Shown piece by piece: positions 55,915 to 64,000 of a DNA stretch of 64,000 nucleotides. The stretch's first letter is position 1. Each line of letters begins with the position of its first letter. The position numbers and the translations under genes were made by a program. Source of the stretch: Pseudomonas fluorescens (GTDB lineage: Bacteria > Pseudomonadota > Gammaproteobacteria > Pseudomonadales > Pseudomonadaceae); the NCBI RefSeq assembly GCF_902497745.1, contig NZ_CABVHJ010000006.1, forward strand, positions 248,001 to 312,000, written 5' to 3'. The notes under the pieces were generated by a model, which searched no databases, was not told the origin of the DNA, and saw nothing but the letters and a program-made list of their open reading frames with translations.

Positions 55915-56021
55915 GTCAGATCCGATCCAGGCGGCTTGGGCTTAGTGGGCCGTACAGTAACAGCTTGTCTGGACTGGAAAAAGATAGGAGTTAATGCGCG
56001 GTTAATCGTTTGCGCGAAGAG

Positions 56022-56284
56022 CCCCTCACCCTAACCCTCTCCCGGAGGGAGAGGGGACTGACCGAGTTGTTTCTTCGAGCTACGCCGACCTGAACTGTCG
56101 AGCCGAACTTACGTTTTGAAAAGCCCCTCACCCTAACCCTCTCCCGGAGGGAGAGGGGACTGATCGCGGTGTTTTGGAGGGATGCACCGACGTGCGTTAC
56201 CGAGTCGAACTCAGATTTTGAATAGCCCCCGATCGGCTCCCTTTCCCCCTCGCCCCCTTGGGGGAGAGGGCTGGGGTGAGGGGG
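56022..56284. repeat. Three CCCTCACCCTAACCCTCTCC-type units with 102-bp spacing
   Basis: Units begin at 56022, 56124 and about 56226, exactly 102 bp apart. Units 1 and 2 share the full hairpin CCCTCTCCCGGAGGGAGAGG; unit 3 is in a variant form with GGGGTGAGGG at its end. The same family occurs at 18.7-19.0 kb. Fills most of the 438-bp gap between nppA1 and mltD. Confidence 0.9.
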
Positions 56285-56320
56285 ATGGATCTAAAGCACA
56301 ACACAAAAACCTGATCCAAA

Positions 56321-56350
56321 AAAAAGCCCCTGAAATCTAAGGGGCTCTTC
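56321..56350 (-). terminator. Rho-independent terminator of mltD
   Basis: On the minus strand AGCCCCT loop AGGGGCT followed by a run of eight T, immediately beyond the mltD stop. Confidence 0.9.
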
Positions 56351-56352
56351 CA

Positions 56353-57816
56353 TCAGTGCGGCTGATAAACCGTGAGCATCTGCCCCGGCTTCAACGCTTT
56401 ACCCGCACCCGGATTCCAGCGCTTGAGATGCTGCATCTCAACGTTGAATCGCTTGGCCACCACGTACAGCGTGTCGCCGCGTTTGACCTTGTACTGGGTC
56501 TGCTGCGCGCTGTCGTCCTTGCCTTTGCTCTTGCTGTTGGCCGCAACCACTGTGTTGACCCGACCGGACTTGCGAGCCGGCGCACGCTTGGTGGTGTCTT
56601 GCATCACCAGCGTCTGGCCAACCTTGAGATTCTTGCCGGTCAGCTTGTTCCAGCGCTGCAGATCCTTGACTTCGACCTTGTTGGCCTTGGCAATGGAACC
56701 GAGGTTGTCGCCACGCTTCACGCGGTAAGCACGCTTGAGTTTTGCTACCTCCGAAGGATCGGCACCTTCGAATACCGGCTTCAGCGAACGCGGGCTGATC
56801 AGTTCGTCAGGCCGCATGGTCTGCAAACTGGCGGTCAGCAATTGCGCCTTCGACGTTGGCACCAGCAGATGCTGAGGGCCATCGATGGTGGTGCGTTGCT
56901 TGAAGGCCGGGTTGAGCTGGAACAGTTCGTCTTCGTCGATATTGGCAACTGCGGCGACTTTGGATAAATCCATGCGCTGGTTGATTTCGACGACCTGGAA
57001 GTATGGTTCGTTGGCGATCGGGTTGAGGTTGACCCCGTAGGCTTCCGGCGCCAGCACCACTTGCGACAATGCCAGCAACTTCGGCACGTAGGCTTGGGTT
57101 TCCGCTGGCAGCGGCAGGTTCCAGTAATCGGTTGGCAGGCCGAGCTTTTCATTGCGTTCGATGGCGCGGCTGACCGTACCTTCGCCGGCGTTGTACGCCG
57201 CCAGAGCCAGCAGCCAGTCACCGTTGAACATGTCGTGCAGACGGGTCAAGTAGTCCATCGCTGCCGTGGTCGAAGCAGTGATATCGCGGCGGCCATCATA
57301 GAAGCGGGTCTGACGCAGGTTGAAGTAACGCCCGGTGGACGGAATGAATTGCCACAGACCCACCGCATCGGCCCGGGAATAGGCCATCGGGTTGTAGGCG
57401 CTTTCAATTACTGGCAGCAGGGCCAGTTCCAGCGGCATGTTGCGTTCTTCGAGGCGTTCGACGATGTAGTGAATATAGAGACTGCCGCGTTCGCCGGCAT
57501 TCTCGAGGAAAGAGGGATTGCTGGCGAACCACAGGCGCTGCTGCTCGATGCGCGGGTTGACGCCGAGGCCTTCCTGCAGCTGAAAGCCCTGGCGCATGCG
57601 TTCCCAGATATCCTGGGGAACCTGTGGGCTGGGCTTTTCGGTCAGCCAGATCGGCTTCTGCTTGGCTCGCGCAGCAATGTTCGGCGTATGGGTCGCTTCA
57701 GTCTGCGGAGCATGGCTGGAACAGCCCGCCAGCGTGGCGGACACAGCCACCGCGATGGCTTGCGCCAGGCGGGTCAATGCGTCTGAATTGACGGACTTAC
57801 GTATGGATGACGACAT
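56353..57816 (-). CDS. mltD: Membrane-bound lytic murein transglycosylase D
   Basis: A 487-aa outer-membrane lipoprotein. Lipobox LAGC with acylated Cys32, SLT catalytic domain with the active Glu in LPVIESAYNPMAYSRADAVG (near residue 140) and YNAGEGTVSRAI, then two C-terminal LysM modules (RVKRGDNLGSIAKANKVEV and KVKRGDTLYVVAKRFNVEM) that bind peptidoglycan. Cleaves glycan strands to 1,6-anhydro-muropeptides. Start at 57816 gives the correct lipoprotein signal. Confidence 0.94.
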   Translation of the reverse strand: MSSSIRKSVNSDALTRLAQAIAVAVSATLAGCSSHAPQTEATHTPNIAARAKQKPIWLTEKPSPQVPQDIWERMRQGFQLQEGLGVNPRIEQQRLWFASNPSFLENAGERGSLYIHYIVERLEERNMPLELALLPVIESAYNPMAYSRADAVGLWQFIPSTGRYFNLRQTRFYDGRRDITASTTAAMDYLTRLHDMFNGDWLLALAAYNAGEGTVSRAIERNEKLGLPTDYWNLPLPAETQAYVPKLLALSQVVLAPEAYGVNLNPIANEPYFQVVEINQRMDLSKVAAVANIDEDELFQLNPAFKQRTTIDGPQHLLVPTSKAQLLTASLQTMRPDELISPRSLKPVFEGADPSEVAKLKRAYRVKRGDNLGSIAKANKVEVKDLQRWNKLTGKNLKVGQTLVMQDTTKRAPARKSGRVNTVVAANSKSKGKDDSAQQTQYKVKRGDTLYVVAKRFNVEMQHLKRWNPGAGKALKPGQMLTVYQPH

Positions 57817-57915
57817 TGGCTGGAAGTAAGTTCCGGGCAAAAATGTCGGGCGATTCTAGAAAGCGCACCCCTTGCGGTCAACCATTCAGAATTTTTGTAC
57901 CAGGCAGTGGGGCGC

Positions 57916-58683
57916 TTAGAACTTATCTTTCCATGCCCGCAGAGCCGCAAAAACCTCACTCGGCGCCCGGTTTTGAGCGCCTGCCCGTTCGTCCACTTTT
58001 TGTTTAACTAATGTTTCAGTGGTACGCAAAAACGGATTGGTGAGCTTTTCCAGAGCGAGGGTCGAGGGTAGGGTCATCACGCCGTTTTGCCGTTGCTGGG
58101 TGACTTTTTCCAGACGGGCGGCAATGTCCGGGTTGCTCGGCTCGACGGCAGCGGCAAACTTGAGATTGCTCAAGGTGTATTCATGGGTGCAGTAGACCAG
58201 CGTATCTTCCGGTAAAGCGGCGAGTCGCCCGAGCGAGTGGTGCATTTGCTCCGGTGTGCCTTCGAACAAGCGGCCGCAACCGGCGGCGAACAGGGTGTCG
58301 CCGCAGAACAGCAAGCCGTGGTGGTAATAGGCGATGTGTCCCAAAGTGTGACCGGGCACCGCATAGACGTCGAAGTCCCAGCCGAGCACGCTGACGCTGT
58401 CGTTGTCCTCGAGCGCCACGTCGCGCCCGGGGATGTTTTCGCTGGCCGGGCCGTAAACTGTCGCCCCGCTCAGCGCTTTCAGGCGCTCGACGCCGCCAAC
58501 GTGATCATGGTGATGGTGGGTGATCAGGATTTCGCTCAACACCCAGCCCGGATGCGCTTCGAGCCACGCCTGCACTGGCGCGGCATCGCCCGGATCGACC
58601 ACCGCGCAGCGCTGGGTACGGTGATCCTGTAACAACCAGATGTAGTTGTCGGTGAACGCGGGCAGGGCACTGATCTGTATCAT
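57916..58683 (-). CDS. gloB: Hydroxyacylglutathione hydrolase (glyoxalase II)
   Basis: A 255-aa metallo-beta-lactamase-fold enzyme splitting S-lactoylglutathione in methylglyoxal detoxification. Metal motif [10 protein letters not shown] near residue 54, later His in [10 protein letters not shown] and GCGRLFEGT, and the C-terminal NPFLRT. Start at 58683 matches the family [17 protein letters not shown]. Confidence 0.95.
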   Translation of the reverse strand: MIQISALPAFTDNYIWLLQDHRTQRCAVVDPGDAAPVQAWLEAHPGWVLSEILITHHHHDHVGGVERLKALSGATVYGPASENIPGRDVALEDNDSVSVLGWDFDVYAVPGHTLGHIAYYHHGLLFCGDTLFAAGCGRLFEGTPEQMHHSLGRLAALPEDTLVYCTHEYTLSNLKFAAAVEPSNPDIAARLEKVTQQRQNGVMTLPSTLALEKLTNPFLRTTETLVKQKVDERAGAQNRAPSEVFAALRAWKDKF

Positions 58684-58749
58684 CGTCGGAATTCGCCAAG
58701 CGGAAAACATTGGCGCATCTTAGTAGTTCCTGGCGCTTTGGAGAATGCG

Positions 58750-59508
58750 ATGAGTGATAAAGCGTTCGCACAGGCTGATCCTGACTGGCTGGCCCTGATC
58801 GGTGCAGCCCGTGAATGGCTGTCCGGCCCGCTCGGGCAATTCTTGCTCGATGAAGAGCGGCGCATGCTCGAAGACGAGTTGGGCCGCTTCTTTGGCGGCT
58901 ATCTGGTGCATTACGGGCCATCGGCCGAAACCCCGCCGGCAGCGCCGCAAGTGCAGCGCAATGTGCGCCTCGGTGCGCCGTTGCCGGGGGTCGAGATTGT
59001 CTGCGAAGAGCAGGCCTGGCCGCTCAGCGAGCATGCTGCCGACGTGGTGGTGATGCAGCACGGTCTGGATTTTTGCCTGTCACCCCACGGTTTGCTGCGT
59101 GAAGCCGCGAGTAGCGTACGCCCCGGCGGGCATTTGCTGATCATTGGTATCAACCCGTGGAGCACCTGGGGTCTACGCCATGTTTTCGCCCACGACGCAC
59201 TGCGAAAGGCACGCTGCATCTCGCCGTCGCGGGTCGCCGACTGGCTCAATCTGCTGGGCTTTGCGCTGGAGAAACGCCGCTTCGGGTGCTATCGTCCGCC
59301 GCTCGCGTCACCCAAGTGGCAGGCCCGTCTGGCCGGCTGGGAACGCAAGGCCGGTGACTGGCAACTGTCGGGCGGCGGCTTCTACTTACTGGTCGCGCGC
59401 AAGATCGTGGTTGGGTTGCGGCCGCTGCGTCAGGAACGTCGCGAGCCGATGGGCAAGCTGATTCCGCTGCCGATGGCCAAGGTCAATCGCCGGCGTATCG
59501 AACCGTAA
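58750..59508 (+). CDS. Class I SAM-dependent methyltransferase (PA1814-like)
   Basis: A 252-aa methyltransferase-domain protein; motif I is degenerate, but LREAASSVRPGGHLLIIGINPWSTWGLR near residue 120 is the post-motif strand typical of the family. GGAG precedes the ATG at 58750. Divergent from gloB; always near rnhA-dnaQ in pseudomonads as far as I recall. Substrate unknown. Confidence 0.84.
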   Translation: MSDKAFAQADPDWLALIGAAREWLSGPLGQFLLDEERRMLEDELGRFFGGYLVHYGPSAETPPAAPQVQRNVRLGAPLPGVEIVCEEQAWPLSEHAADVVVMQHGLDFCLSPHGLLREAASSVRPGGHLLIIGINPWSTWGLRHVFAHDALRKARCISPSRVADWLNLLGFALEKRRFGCYRPPLASPKWQARLAGWERKAGDWQLSGGGFYLLVARKIVVGLRPLRQERREPMGKLIPLPMAKVNRRRIEP

Positions 59509-59524
59509 ACCTTCTTTTATTTGT

Positions 59525-59571
59525 GGCCGGGTTGGTCCCGGCCTCGGTCATTGCCGATCCGTGATCGGCAA
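59525..59571 (+). other. Two adjacent stem-loops upstream of rnhA
   Basis: GGCCGGG TTGGT CCCGGCC (59525-59543) and TTGCCGATC CGT GATCGGCAA (59551-59571), both perfect. No T-run follows directly, so partial termination or mRNA stability of rnhA is more likely than strong termination. Confidence 0.6.
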
Positions 59572-59598
59572 GACAGGCATTTTTCTGGATAGAGTGGC

Positions 59599-60069
59599 AT
59601 GAGCGAAAGCGTTGAAAGCGTCGACACCGTAGAACTGTTCACTGACGGCGCCTGCAAGGGCAACCCCGGCCCGGGCGGCTGGGGCGCCTTGCTGGTGTGC
59701 AAGGGCGTTGAAAAGGAACTGTGGGGCGGCGAAACCAACACCACCAACAACCGGATGGAACTGCTCGGCGCGATTCGCGGCCTCGAAGCCTTGAAGCGCC
59801 CGTGCGAAGTGCTGTTGGTGACCGACTCGCAATACGTGATGAAGGGCATCAACGAATGGATGGCCAACTGGAAAAAGCGCGGATGGAAAACCGCGGCCAA
59901 AGAGCCAGTGAAAAACGCCGATCTGTGGAAAGAGCTGGATGAACAGGTCAACCGCCACAAGGTCACTTGGAAATGGGTGCGTGGGCACATTGGCCATCAC
60001 GGTAACGAGCGGGCGGACCAGTTGGCGAACCGTGGCGTTGACGAGGTGCGCGGTTACAAACAGAGCTGA
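59599..60069 (+). CDS. rnhA: Ribonuclease HI
   Basis: A 156-aa endonuclease cutting RNA in RNA-DNA hybrids. Catalytic carboxylates are Asp16 ([18 protein letters not shown]), Glu in [10 protein letters not shown], Asp in LLVTDSQYV and Asp in [10 protein letters not shown]. Full family length. Confidence 0.97.
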   Translation: MSESVESVDTVELFTDGACKGNPGPGGWGALLVCKGVEKELWGGETNTTNNRMELLGAIRGLEALKRPCEVLLVTDSQYVMKGINEWMANWKKRGWKTAAKEPVKNADLWKELDEQVNRHKVTWKWVRGHIGHHGNERADQLANRGVDEVRGYKQS

Positions 60070-60096
60070 TTTCGCTTCTCAACCGTGGTGCGGCCA

Positions 60097-60172
60097 TTCG
60101 CGAGCAAGCTCGCTCCCACACTGGATCGTGCTCACAACACAAATCCACTGTGGGAGCGAGCTTGCTCGCGAA
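60097..60172. repeat. Outward-facing REP doublet
   Basis: Two REP arms of the same family but in the opposite order: right-arm form first (60097-60119), left-arm form last (60150-60172), 76 bp in total. Lies between rnhA and dnaQ. Confidence 0.88.
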
Positions 60173-60261
60173 TGGGACGCCACGGTCTCACTGAAACACC
60201 CCGCCGAGCGTGTTAATATCCGCGTTTTTTGCAAGATCGACCCGTTGAGAGCTGAACACTG

Positions 60262-61020
60262 ATGGCCACCAGATCCGTTGTACTCGATACCGAAACCACC
60301 GGCATGCCGGTGACCGATGGTCACCGGATCATTGAAATCGGCTGTGTTGAACTGATCGGCCGACGCCTGACGGGCCGGCATTTTCACGTTTACCTGCAAC
60401 CGGATCGCGAGAGTGATGAGGGCGCCATCGGCGTTCACGGCATCACCAACGAATTCCTGGTTGGCAAACCACGGTTTGCCGAAGTGGCCGATGAGTTCTT
60501 CGAATTCATCAAAGGCGCGCAGCTGATCATCCACAACGCGGCGTTCGACGTTGGCTTCATCAACAACGAATTCGCTTTGATGGGCCAGCATGATCGCGCC
60601 GACATCACCCAGCACTGCTCGATTCTCGACACCCTGATGATGGCCCGGGAACGTCACCCGGGGCAGCGCAACAGCCTCGATGCATTGTGCAAACGTTATG
60701 GCGTCGACAACTCGGGCCGTGAACTGCACGGCGCCTTGCTCGACTCGGAGATTCTCGCCGACGTCTACCTGACCATGACCGGCGGCCAGACCAGTCTGTC
60801 GCTGGCGGGCAATGCGTCTGACGGCAATGGTACGGGCGATGGCGCGGACAACTCGGCGACCGAGATTCGTCGTCTGCCAGCGGATCGCCAGCCTGCGCGG
60901 ATCATTCGTGCGACGGAAGAAGAGCTGGCGGCGCATCTGGTGCGGCTGGAAATTATTGCCAAATCGGCGGGTGGCCCGGCGATGTGGACGCAGATTGCCG
61001 AGGCCGACGCTCAGGCCTGA
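60262..61020 (+). CDS. dnaQ: DNA polymerase III epsilon subunit (proofreading exonuclease)
   Basis: A 252-aa 3'-5' exonuclease: ExoI VLDTETTGMP (Asp9, Glu11), ExoII NAAFDVGFINNEF, ExoIII HGALLDSEILADVYL, and a C-terminal tail that binds the alpha subunit. Full length. Confidence 0.97.
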   Translation: MATRSVVLDTETTGMPVTDGHRIIEIGCVELIGRRLTGRHFHVYLQPDRESDEGAIGVHGITNEFLVGKPRFAEVADEFFEFIKGAQLIIHNAAFDVGFINNEFALMGQHDRADITQHCSILDTLMMARERHPGQRNSLDALCKRYGVDNSGRELHGALLDSEILADVYLTMTGGQTSLSLAGNASDGNGTGDGADNSATEIRRLPADRQPARIIRATEEELAAHLVRLEIIAKSAGGPAMWTQIAEADAQA

Positions 61021-61027
61021 AAGATCA

Positions 61028-61101
61028 AAAGATCGCAGCCTTCGGCAGCTCCTACATTGGAATGCGATCCTCTGTAGGAGCTGCCGAAGGCTGCGATCTT
61101 T
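61028..61101. repeat. Perfect 28-bp inverted repeat after dnaQ
   Basis: Arms 61028-61055 and 61074-61101 are perfect complements (GATCGCAGCCTTCGGCAGCT core) with an 18-nt loop. Right arm is followed by T-rich sequence, so it may terminate dnaQ transcription. Same family as the outer arms at 21604-21715. Confidence 0.92.
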
Positions 61102-61209
61102 GCTTTTGGCGGTATGAAGCCAACTGGCCACCCTCGCCACTTTCGCTGCAACCCTCTACCCTGAGTGCATTGGCAGACATTGAGCCGCCGCCTCAGGACA
61201 CTGAGCCCC

Positions 61210-63465
61210 ATGTACAAAGATTTGAAGTTTCCGGTGTTGATCGTCCATCGCGACATCAAGGCCGACACGGTCGCCGGTGACCGTATCCGCGGCATCGCCC
61301 GGGAGTTGGAGCAGGAAGGTTTCAATATCGTTTCGGCCATCGACTACGCCGAAGGGCGGCTCGTTGCGTCGACCCACCATGGCCTCGCGTGCATGTTGAT
61401 TGCCGCCGAGGACGCCAGCACCAACTCGCATCTGTTGCAGAACATGGCCGAACTGATCGGTCTGGCGCGGGTGCGCGCACCGGATCTGCCGATCTTTGCC
61501 TTGGGTGAGCAAGTCACTCTGGAAAATGCCCCGGCCGATGCCATGGCCGAGCTCAATCAGTTGCGCGGCATTCTCTATCTGTTCGAAGACACCGTGCCGT
61601 TTCTGGCCCGGCAAGTGGCGCGGGCGGCGCGCAAGTATCTGGATGGTTTGCTGCCGCCATTTTTCAAGGCGCTGGTGCAGCACACGGCGGACTCCAATTA
61701 TTCCTGGCACACCCCCGGCCATGGCGGCGGTGTGGCCTATCACAAGAGTCCGGTGGGGCAGGCGTTCCATCAGTTCTTTGGTGAAAACACCCTGCGTTCG
61801 GATTTGTCGGTGTCGGTGCCGGAGCTTGGCTCGCTGCTCGATCACACCGGGCCGCTCGCCGAAGCCGAAGCACGCGCGGCGCGCAATTTCGGCGCTGATC
61901 ACACCTTTTTCGTGATCAATGGCACCTCAACAGCTAACAAGATTGTCTGGCACTCGATGGTCGGCCGTGACGATCTGGTGCTGGTCGATCGCAACTGCCA
62001 CAAGTCGGTGTTGCACGCGATCATCATGACCGGCGCAATCCCGTTGTACCTGTGCCCGGAGCGCAATGAGCTGGGCATTATCGGGCCGATCCCGCTGAGT
62101 GAATTCAGCCGCGAATCGATTCAGGCGAAGATCGATGCCAGCCCGCTGACCAAGGGCCGCGCACCGAAAGTCAAACTCGCCGTGGTCACCAACTCGACCT
62201 ACGACGGCCTCTGCTACAACGCCGAGCTGATCAAGCAAAGCCTCGGCAACAGCGTCGAAGTGTTGCATTTCGATGAGGCCTGGTACGCCTACGCGGCGTT
62301 TCATGAGTTCTTCGCCGGTCGCTACGGCATGGCCACCTCGCGCAGCGCAGACAGCCCGCTGGTGTTCACCACGCATTCCACGCACAAACTGCTCGCCGCG
62401 TTCAGTCAGGCGTCGATGATTCATGTGCAGGACGGCGGTGCGCGGCAACTCGATCGCGACCGTTTCAATGAAGCGTTCATGATGCACATCTCGACTTCGC
62501 CGCAGTACAGCATCATTGCCTCGCTGGACGTGGCATCGGCGATGATGGAAGGCCCGGCCGGGCGTTCGCTGTTGCAGGAAACTTTTGATGAGGCGCTGAG
62601 CTTCCGCCGCGCGCTGGCCAATCTGCGCCAGCACATTGCCGCTGATGACTGGTGGTTTTCGATCTGGCAGCCGCCGGGTGTCGAGGGCATCGATCGCGTG
62701 CAGACCGCAGACTGGTTATTGCAACCGGATGCCGAATGGCACGGTTTTGGCGAAGTCAGTGACGATTACGTCTTGCTCGACCCGATCAAGGTCACGCTGG
62801 TGATGCCGGGGCTCAATGCCGGCGGTGCGCTGAGCGAGAAGGGCATTCCGGCGGCGGTCGTCAGCAAGTTTCTCTGGGAGCGCGGCCTGGTGGTGGAGAA
62901 AACCGGGCTGTATTCATTCCTGGTGCTGTTCTCGATGGGCATCACCAAAGGCAAATGGAGCACGCTGCTCACCGAATTGCTCGAATTCAAACGCAGTTAC
63001 GACGCTAACGTGCGTCTGGAAACCTGTCTGCCGTGTGTGGCGCAAGAAGACGCCGCGCGTTATCGCGGCATGGGCCTGCGCGATTTGTGTGATCAGTTGC
63101 ACGCCTGTTATCGCAGTAACGCCACGGCCAAACACCTTAAACGCATGTACACCGTGCTCCCGGAAATCGCCATGAAGCCGGCTCACGCTTATGATCATCT
63201 GGTCCGTGGCGAAGTCGAGGCGGTGCCCATCGACGAGTTGGAGGGGCGCATAGCAGCGGTAATGCTGGTGCCGTATCCACCGGGCATTCCACTGATCATG
63301 CCCGGCGAACGCTTTACCGAGTCGACTCGCTCGATCATCGATTACCTGAAATTTGCCCGCACGTTCGATAGCAGCTTCCCCGGTTTTGTCGCGGATGTGC
63401 ATGGATTGCAGCACGAAGATGAAGGCAATGGACGGCAGTACACCGTCGATTGCGTCAAGGAATGA
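61210..63465 (+). CDS. ldcA: Lysine decarboxylase-type Orn/Lys/Arg decarboxylase
   Basis: A 751-aa PLP-dependent decarboxylase of fold type I, the same length as P. aeruginosa LdcA (PA1818), which makes cadaverine from lysine. N-terminal wing domain (1-130), then the PLP domain with HTPGHGGGVAYHKSPVG, HFDEAWYAYAAFHEF and the PLP lysine in HSTHKLLAAFSQ (Lys393), followed by the C-terminal domain. The ATG at 61210 fits the family; 5 bp of overlap-free spacing to no other gene upstream. Substrate choice rests on context and length. Confidence 0.9.
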   Translation: MYKDLKFPVLIVHRDIKADTVAGDRIRGIARELEQEGFNIVSAIDYAEGRLVASTHHGLACMLIAAEDASTNSHLLQNMAELIGLARVRAPDLPIFALGEQVTLENAPADAMAELNQLRGILYLFEDTVPFLARQVARAARKYLDGLLPPFFKALVQHTADSNYSWHTPGHGGGVAYHKSPVGQAFHQFFGENTLRSDLSVSVPELGSLLDHTGPLAEAEARAARNFGADHTFFVINGTSTANKIVWHSMVGRDDLVLVDRNCHKSVLHAIIMTGAIPLYLCPERNELGIIGPIPLSEFSRESIQAKIDASPLTKGRAPKVKLAVVTNSTYDGLCYNAELIKQSLGNSVEVLHFDEAWYAYAAFHEFFAGRYGMATSRSADSPLVFTTHSTHKLLAAFSQASMIHVQDGGARQLDRDRFNEAFMMHISTSPQYSIIASLDVASAMMEGPAGRSLLQETFDEALSFRRALANLRQHIAADDWWFSIWQPPGVEGIDRVQTADWLLQPDAEWHGFGEVSDDYVLLDPIKVTLVMPGLNAGGALSEKGIPAAVVSKFLWERGLVVEKTGLYSFLVLFSMGITKGKWSTLLTELLEFKRSYDANVRLETCLPCVAQEDAARYRGMGLRDLCDQLHACYRSNATAKHLKRMYTVLPEIAMKPAHAYDHLVRGEVEAVPIDELEGRIAAVMLVPYPPGIPLIMPGERFTESTRSIIDYLKFARTFDSSFPGFVADVHGLQHEDEGNGRQYTVDCVKE

Positions 63466-63479
63466 GGACTTTTCCCAGT

Positions 63480-64000
63480 ATGCAACCGGTCATGAATCCG
63501 AAATACCCAGGGCTGTCGGTGCGTGTCGCCGATGAAGGCTTTGCGCCGTATATCTGGGGCAGCGACTTCAGCTTCGAAGTCGCGGCTTATGGAGCCGCCG
63601 TGATTGGCCAGCCCGTTGAGCAGTGGCGGGTCACTCCGATCGTGCCTTATCGCAAGTGCTACGGCATCGATCCGGAGGAGTTCAGCGCTTTTCACAATGC
63701 GCCCGACAGCGCGATTTTCATGGCGTATCTGGATGATGAGCCGGTCGGTCATCTGGTGATCAGCACCAACTGGAACGGCTTCGCGCATATCGATGAGCTG
63801 GCGGTGCATGCGCCGGCGCGCCGGCATGGTGTGGCCAAGGCGTTGCTGGATGTCGCGCAGTTCTGGAGCCGCAAGAAAAAGCTGCCGGGAATCATGCTCG
63901 AAACCCAGAACAACAACCTCGGCGCTTGTCGGTTGTATGAGCGTTGCGGCTACGTGATTGGTGGCGTGGACCAGTTGCGCTATCGCGGGATTGATCCGAA
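63480..64000 (+). CDS. GNAT-family N-acetyltransferase (5' part)
   Basis: First 173 residues of an acetyltransferase, cut by the window end. Acetyl-CoA motif A is seen in DELAVHAPARRHGVAKALLD and motif B in LYERCGYVIGG. It starts 14 bp after ldcA and is probably cotranscribed. Substrate unknown. Confidence 0.85.
   Translation, partial: MQPVMNPKYPGLSVRVADEGFAPYIWGSDFSFEVAAYGAAVIGQPVEQWRVTPIVPYRKCYGIDPEEFSAFHNAPDSAIFMAYLDDEPVGHLVISTNWNGFAHIDELAVHAPARRHGVAKALLDVAQFWSRKKKLPGIMLETQNNNLGACRLYERCGYVIGGVDQLRYRGIDP

Overview
The window is chromosomal DNA from a fluorescent Pseudomonas (P. fluorescens group). The evidence is the high GC content, overlapping Pseudomonas-style operons, several interspersed repeat families of the REP/REPIN type, and gene families typical of the genus (DUF6124, DUF2790, PpyR, BphO/BphP, CioAB). 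From memory, the right-hand block (fabI, nppDCBA2A1, mltD, gloB, methyltransferase, rnhA, dnaQ, ldcA) has the same order as PA1806-PA1818 of P. aeruginosa. I see no tRNA, rRNA, CRISPR array, prophage or transposase gene.

Layout. 1-3 kb: end of moeA, a bestrophin-type channel and moaA (molybdenum cofactor). 3.3-8.3 kb: a YdeP/FdhF-type molybdoenzyme followed by the cyanide-insensitive oxidase cioAB and a tiny third gene. 8.6-18.5 kb: CAP/SCP protein, SleB-type hydrolase, LysR regulator with divergent MFS transporter, a metal-type two-component operon (DUF2790-copR-copS), two L,D-transpeptidases and DoxX. 18.9-21.6 kb: an ada / PEP-mutase-like / alkA operon for alkylation damage. 21.7-30.1 kb: VOC protein, LysE exporters, heme oxygenase plus bacteriophytochrome, an ArsR-controlled oxidoreductase/monooxygenase pair, an AraC regulator and a second VOC protein. 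30.2-34.2 kb: an ECF sigma / FecR / TonB receptor siderophore system. 34.3-39.8 kb: ppyR with a sigma-54 promoter and NorR-like boxes, a methyltransferase, a carboxymuconolactone decarboxylase with an aldo/keto reductase remnant in front, DUF6124 with a long repeat-bearing leader, a YafO-type toxin behind a 48-aa partner, a GFA protein and an alpha/beta hydrolase. 40.0-44.3 kb: a three-gene isoquinoline 1-oxidoreductase-type molybdenum hydroxylase with a diheme cytochrome, then a GAF-GGDEF diguanylate cyclase. 44.4-47.6 kb: a 1043-aa protein of unknown function. 47.7-64 kb: the conserved fabI-npp-mltD-gloB-rnhA-dnaQ-ldcA block and a partial GNAT gene.

The molybdenum theme recurs: cofactor synthesis (moeA, moaA) and two Mo enzymes (YdeP-type, IorAB-type) share the window. 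The intergenic spaces carry at least four repeat families. The commonest is a REPIN hairpin that is 88 bp long in eleven of twelve inward-facing copies (89 bp in the twelfth) and often occurs as tandem pairs with a 132-135 bp period. Repeat insertions form the 3' end, including the stop codon, of two genes.

Most notable candidates for follow-up: (1) a YafO-like toxin with a very short, non-YafN partner; (2) paired identical-architecture operators defining an ArsR regulon; (3) a sigma-54/NorR-type promoter for ppyR; (4) the PEP-mutase-like enzyme inside the ada-alkA operon; (5) the 1043-aa orphan; (6) the structured leader of DUF6124. All product calls rest on motif and family recognition by eye, without database searches.
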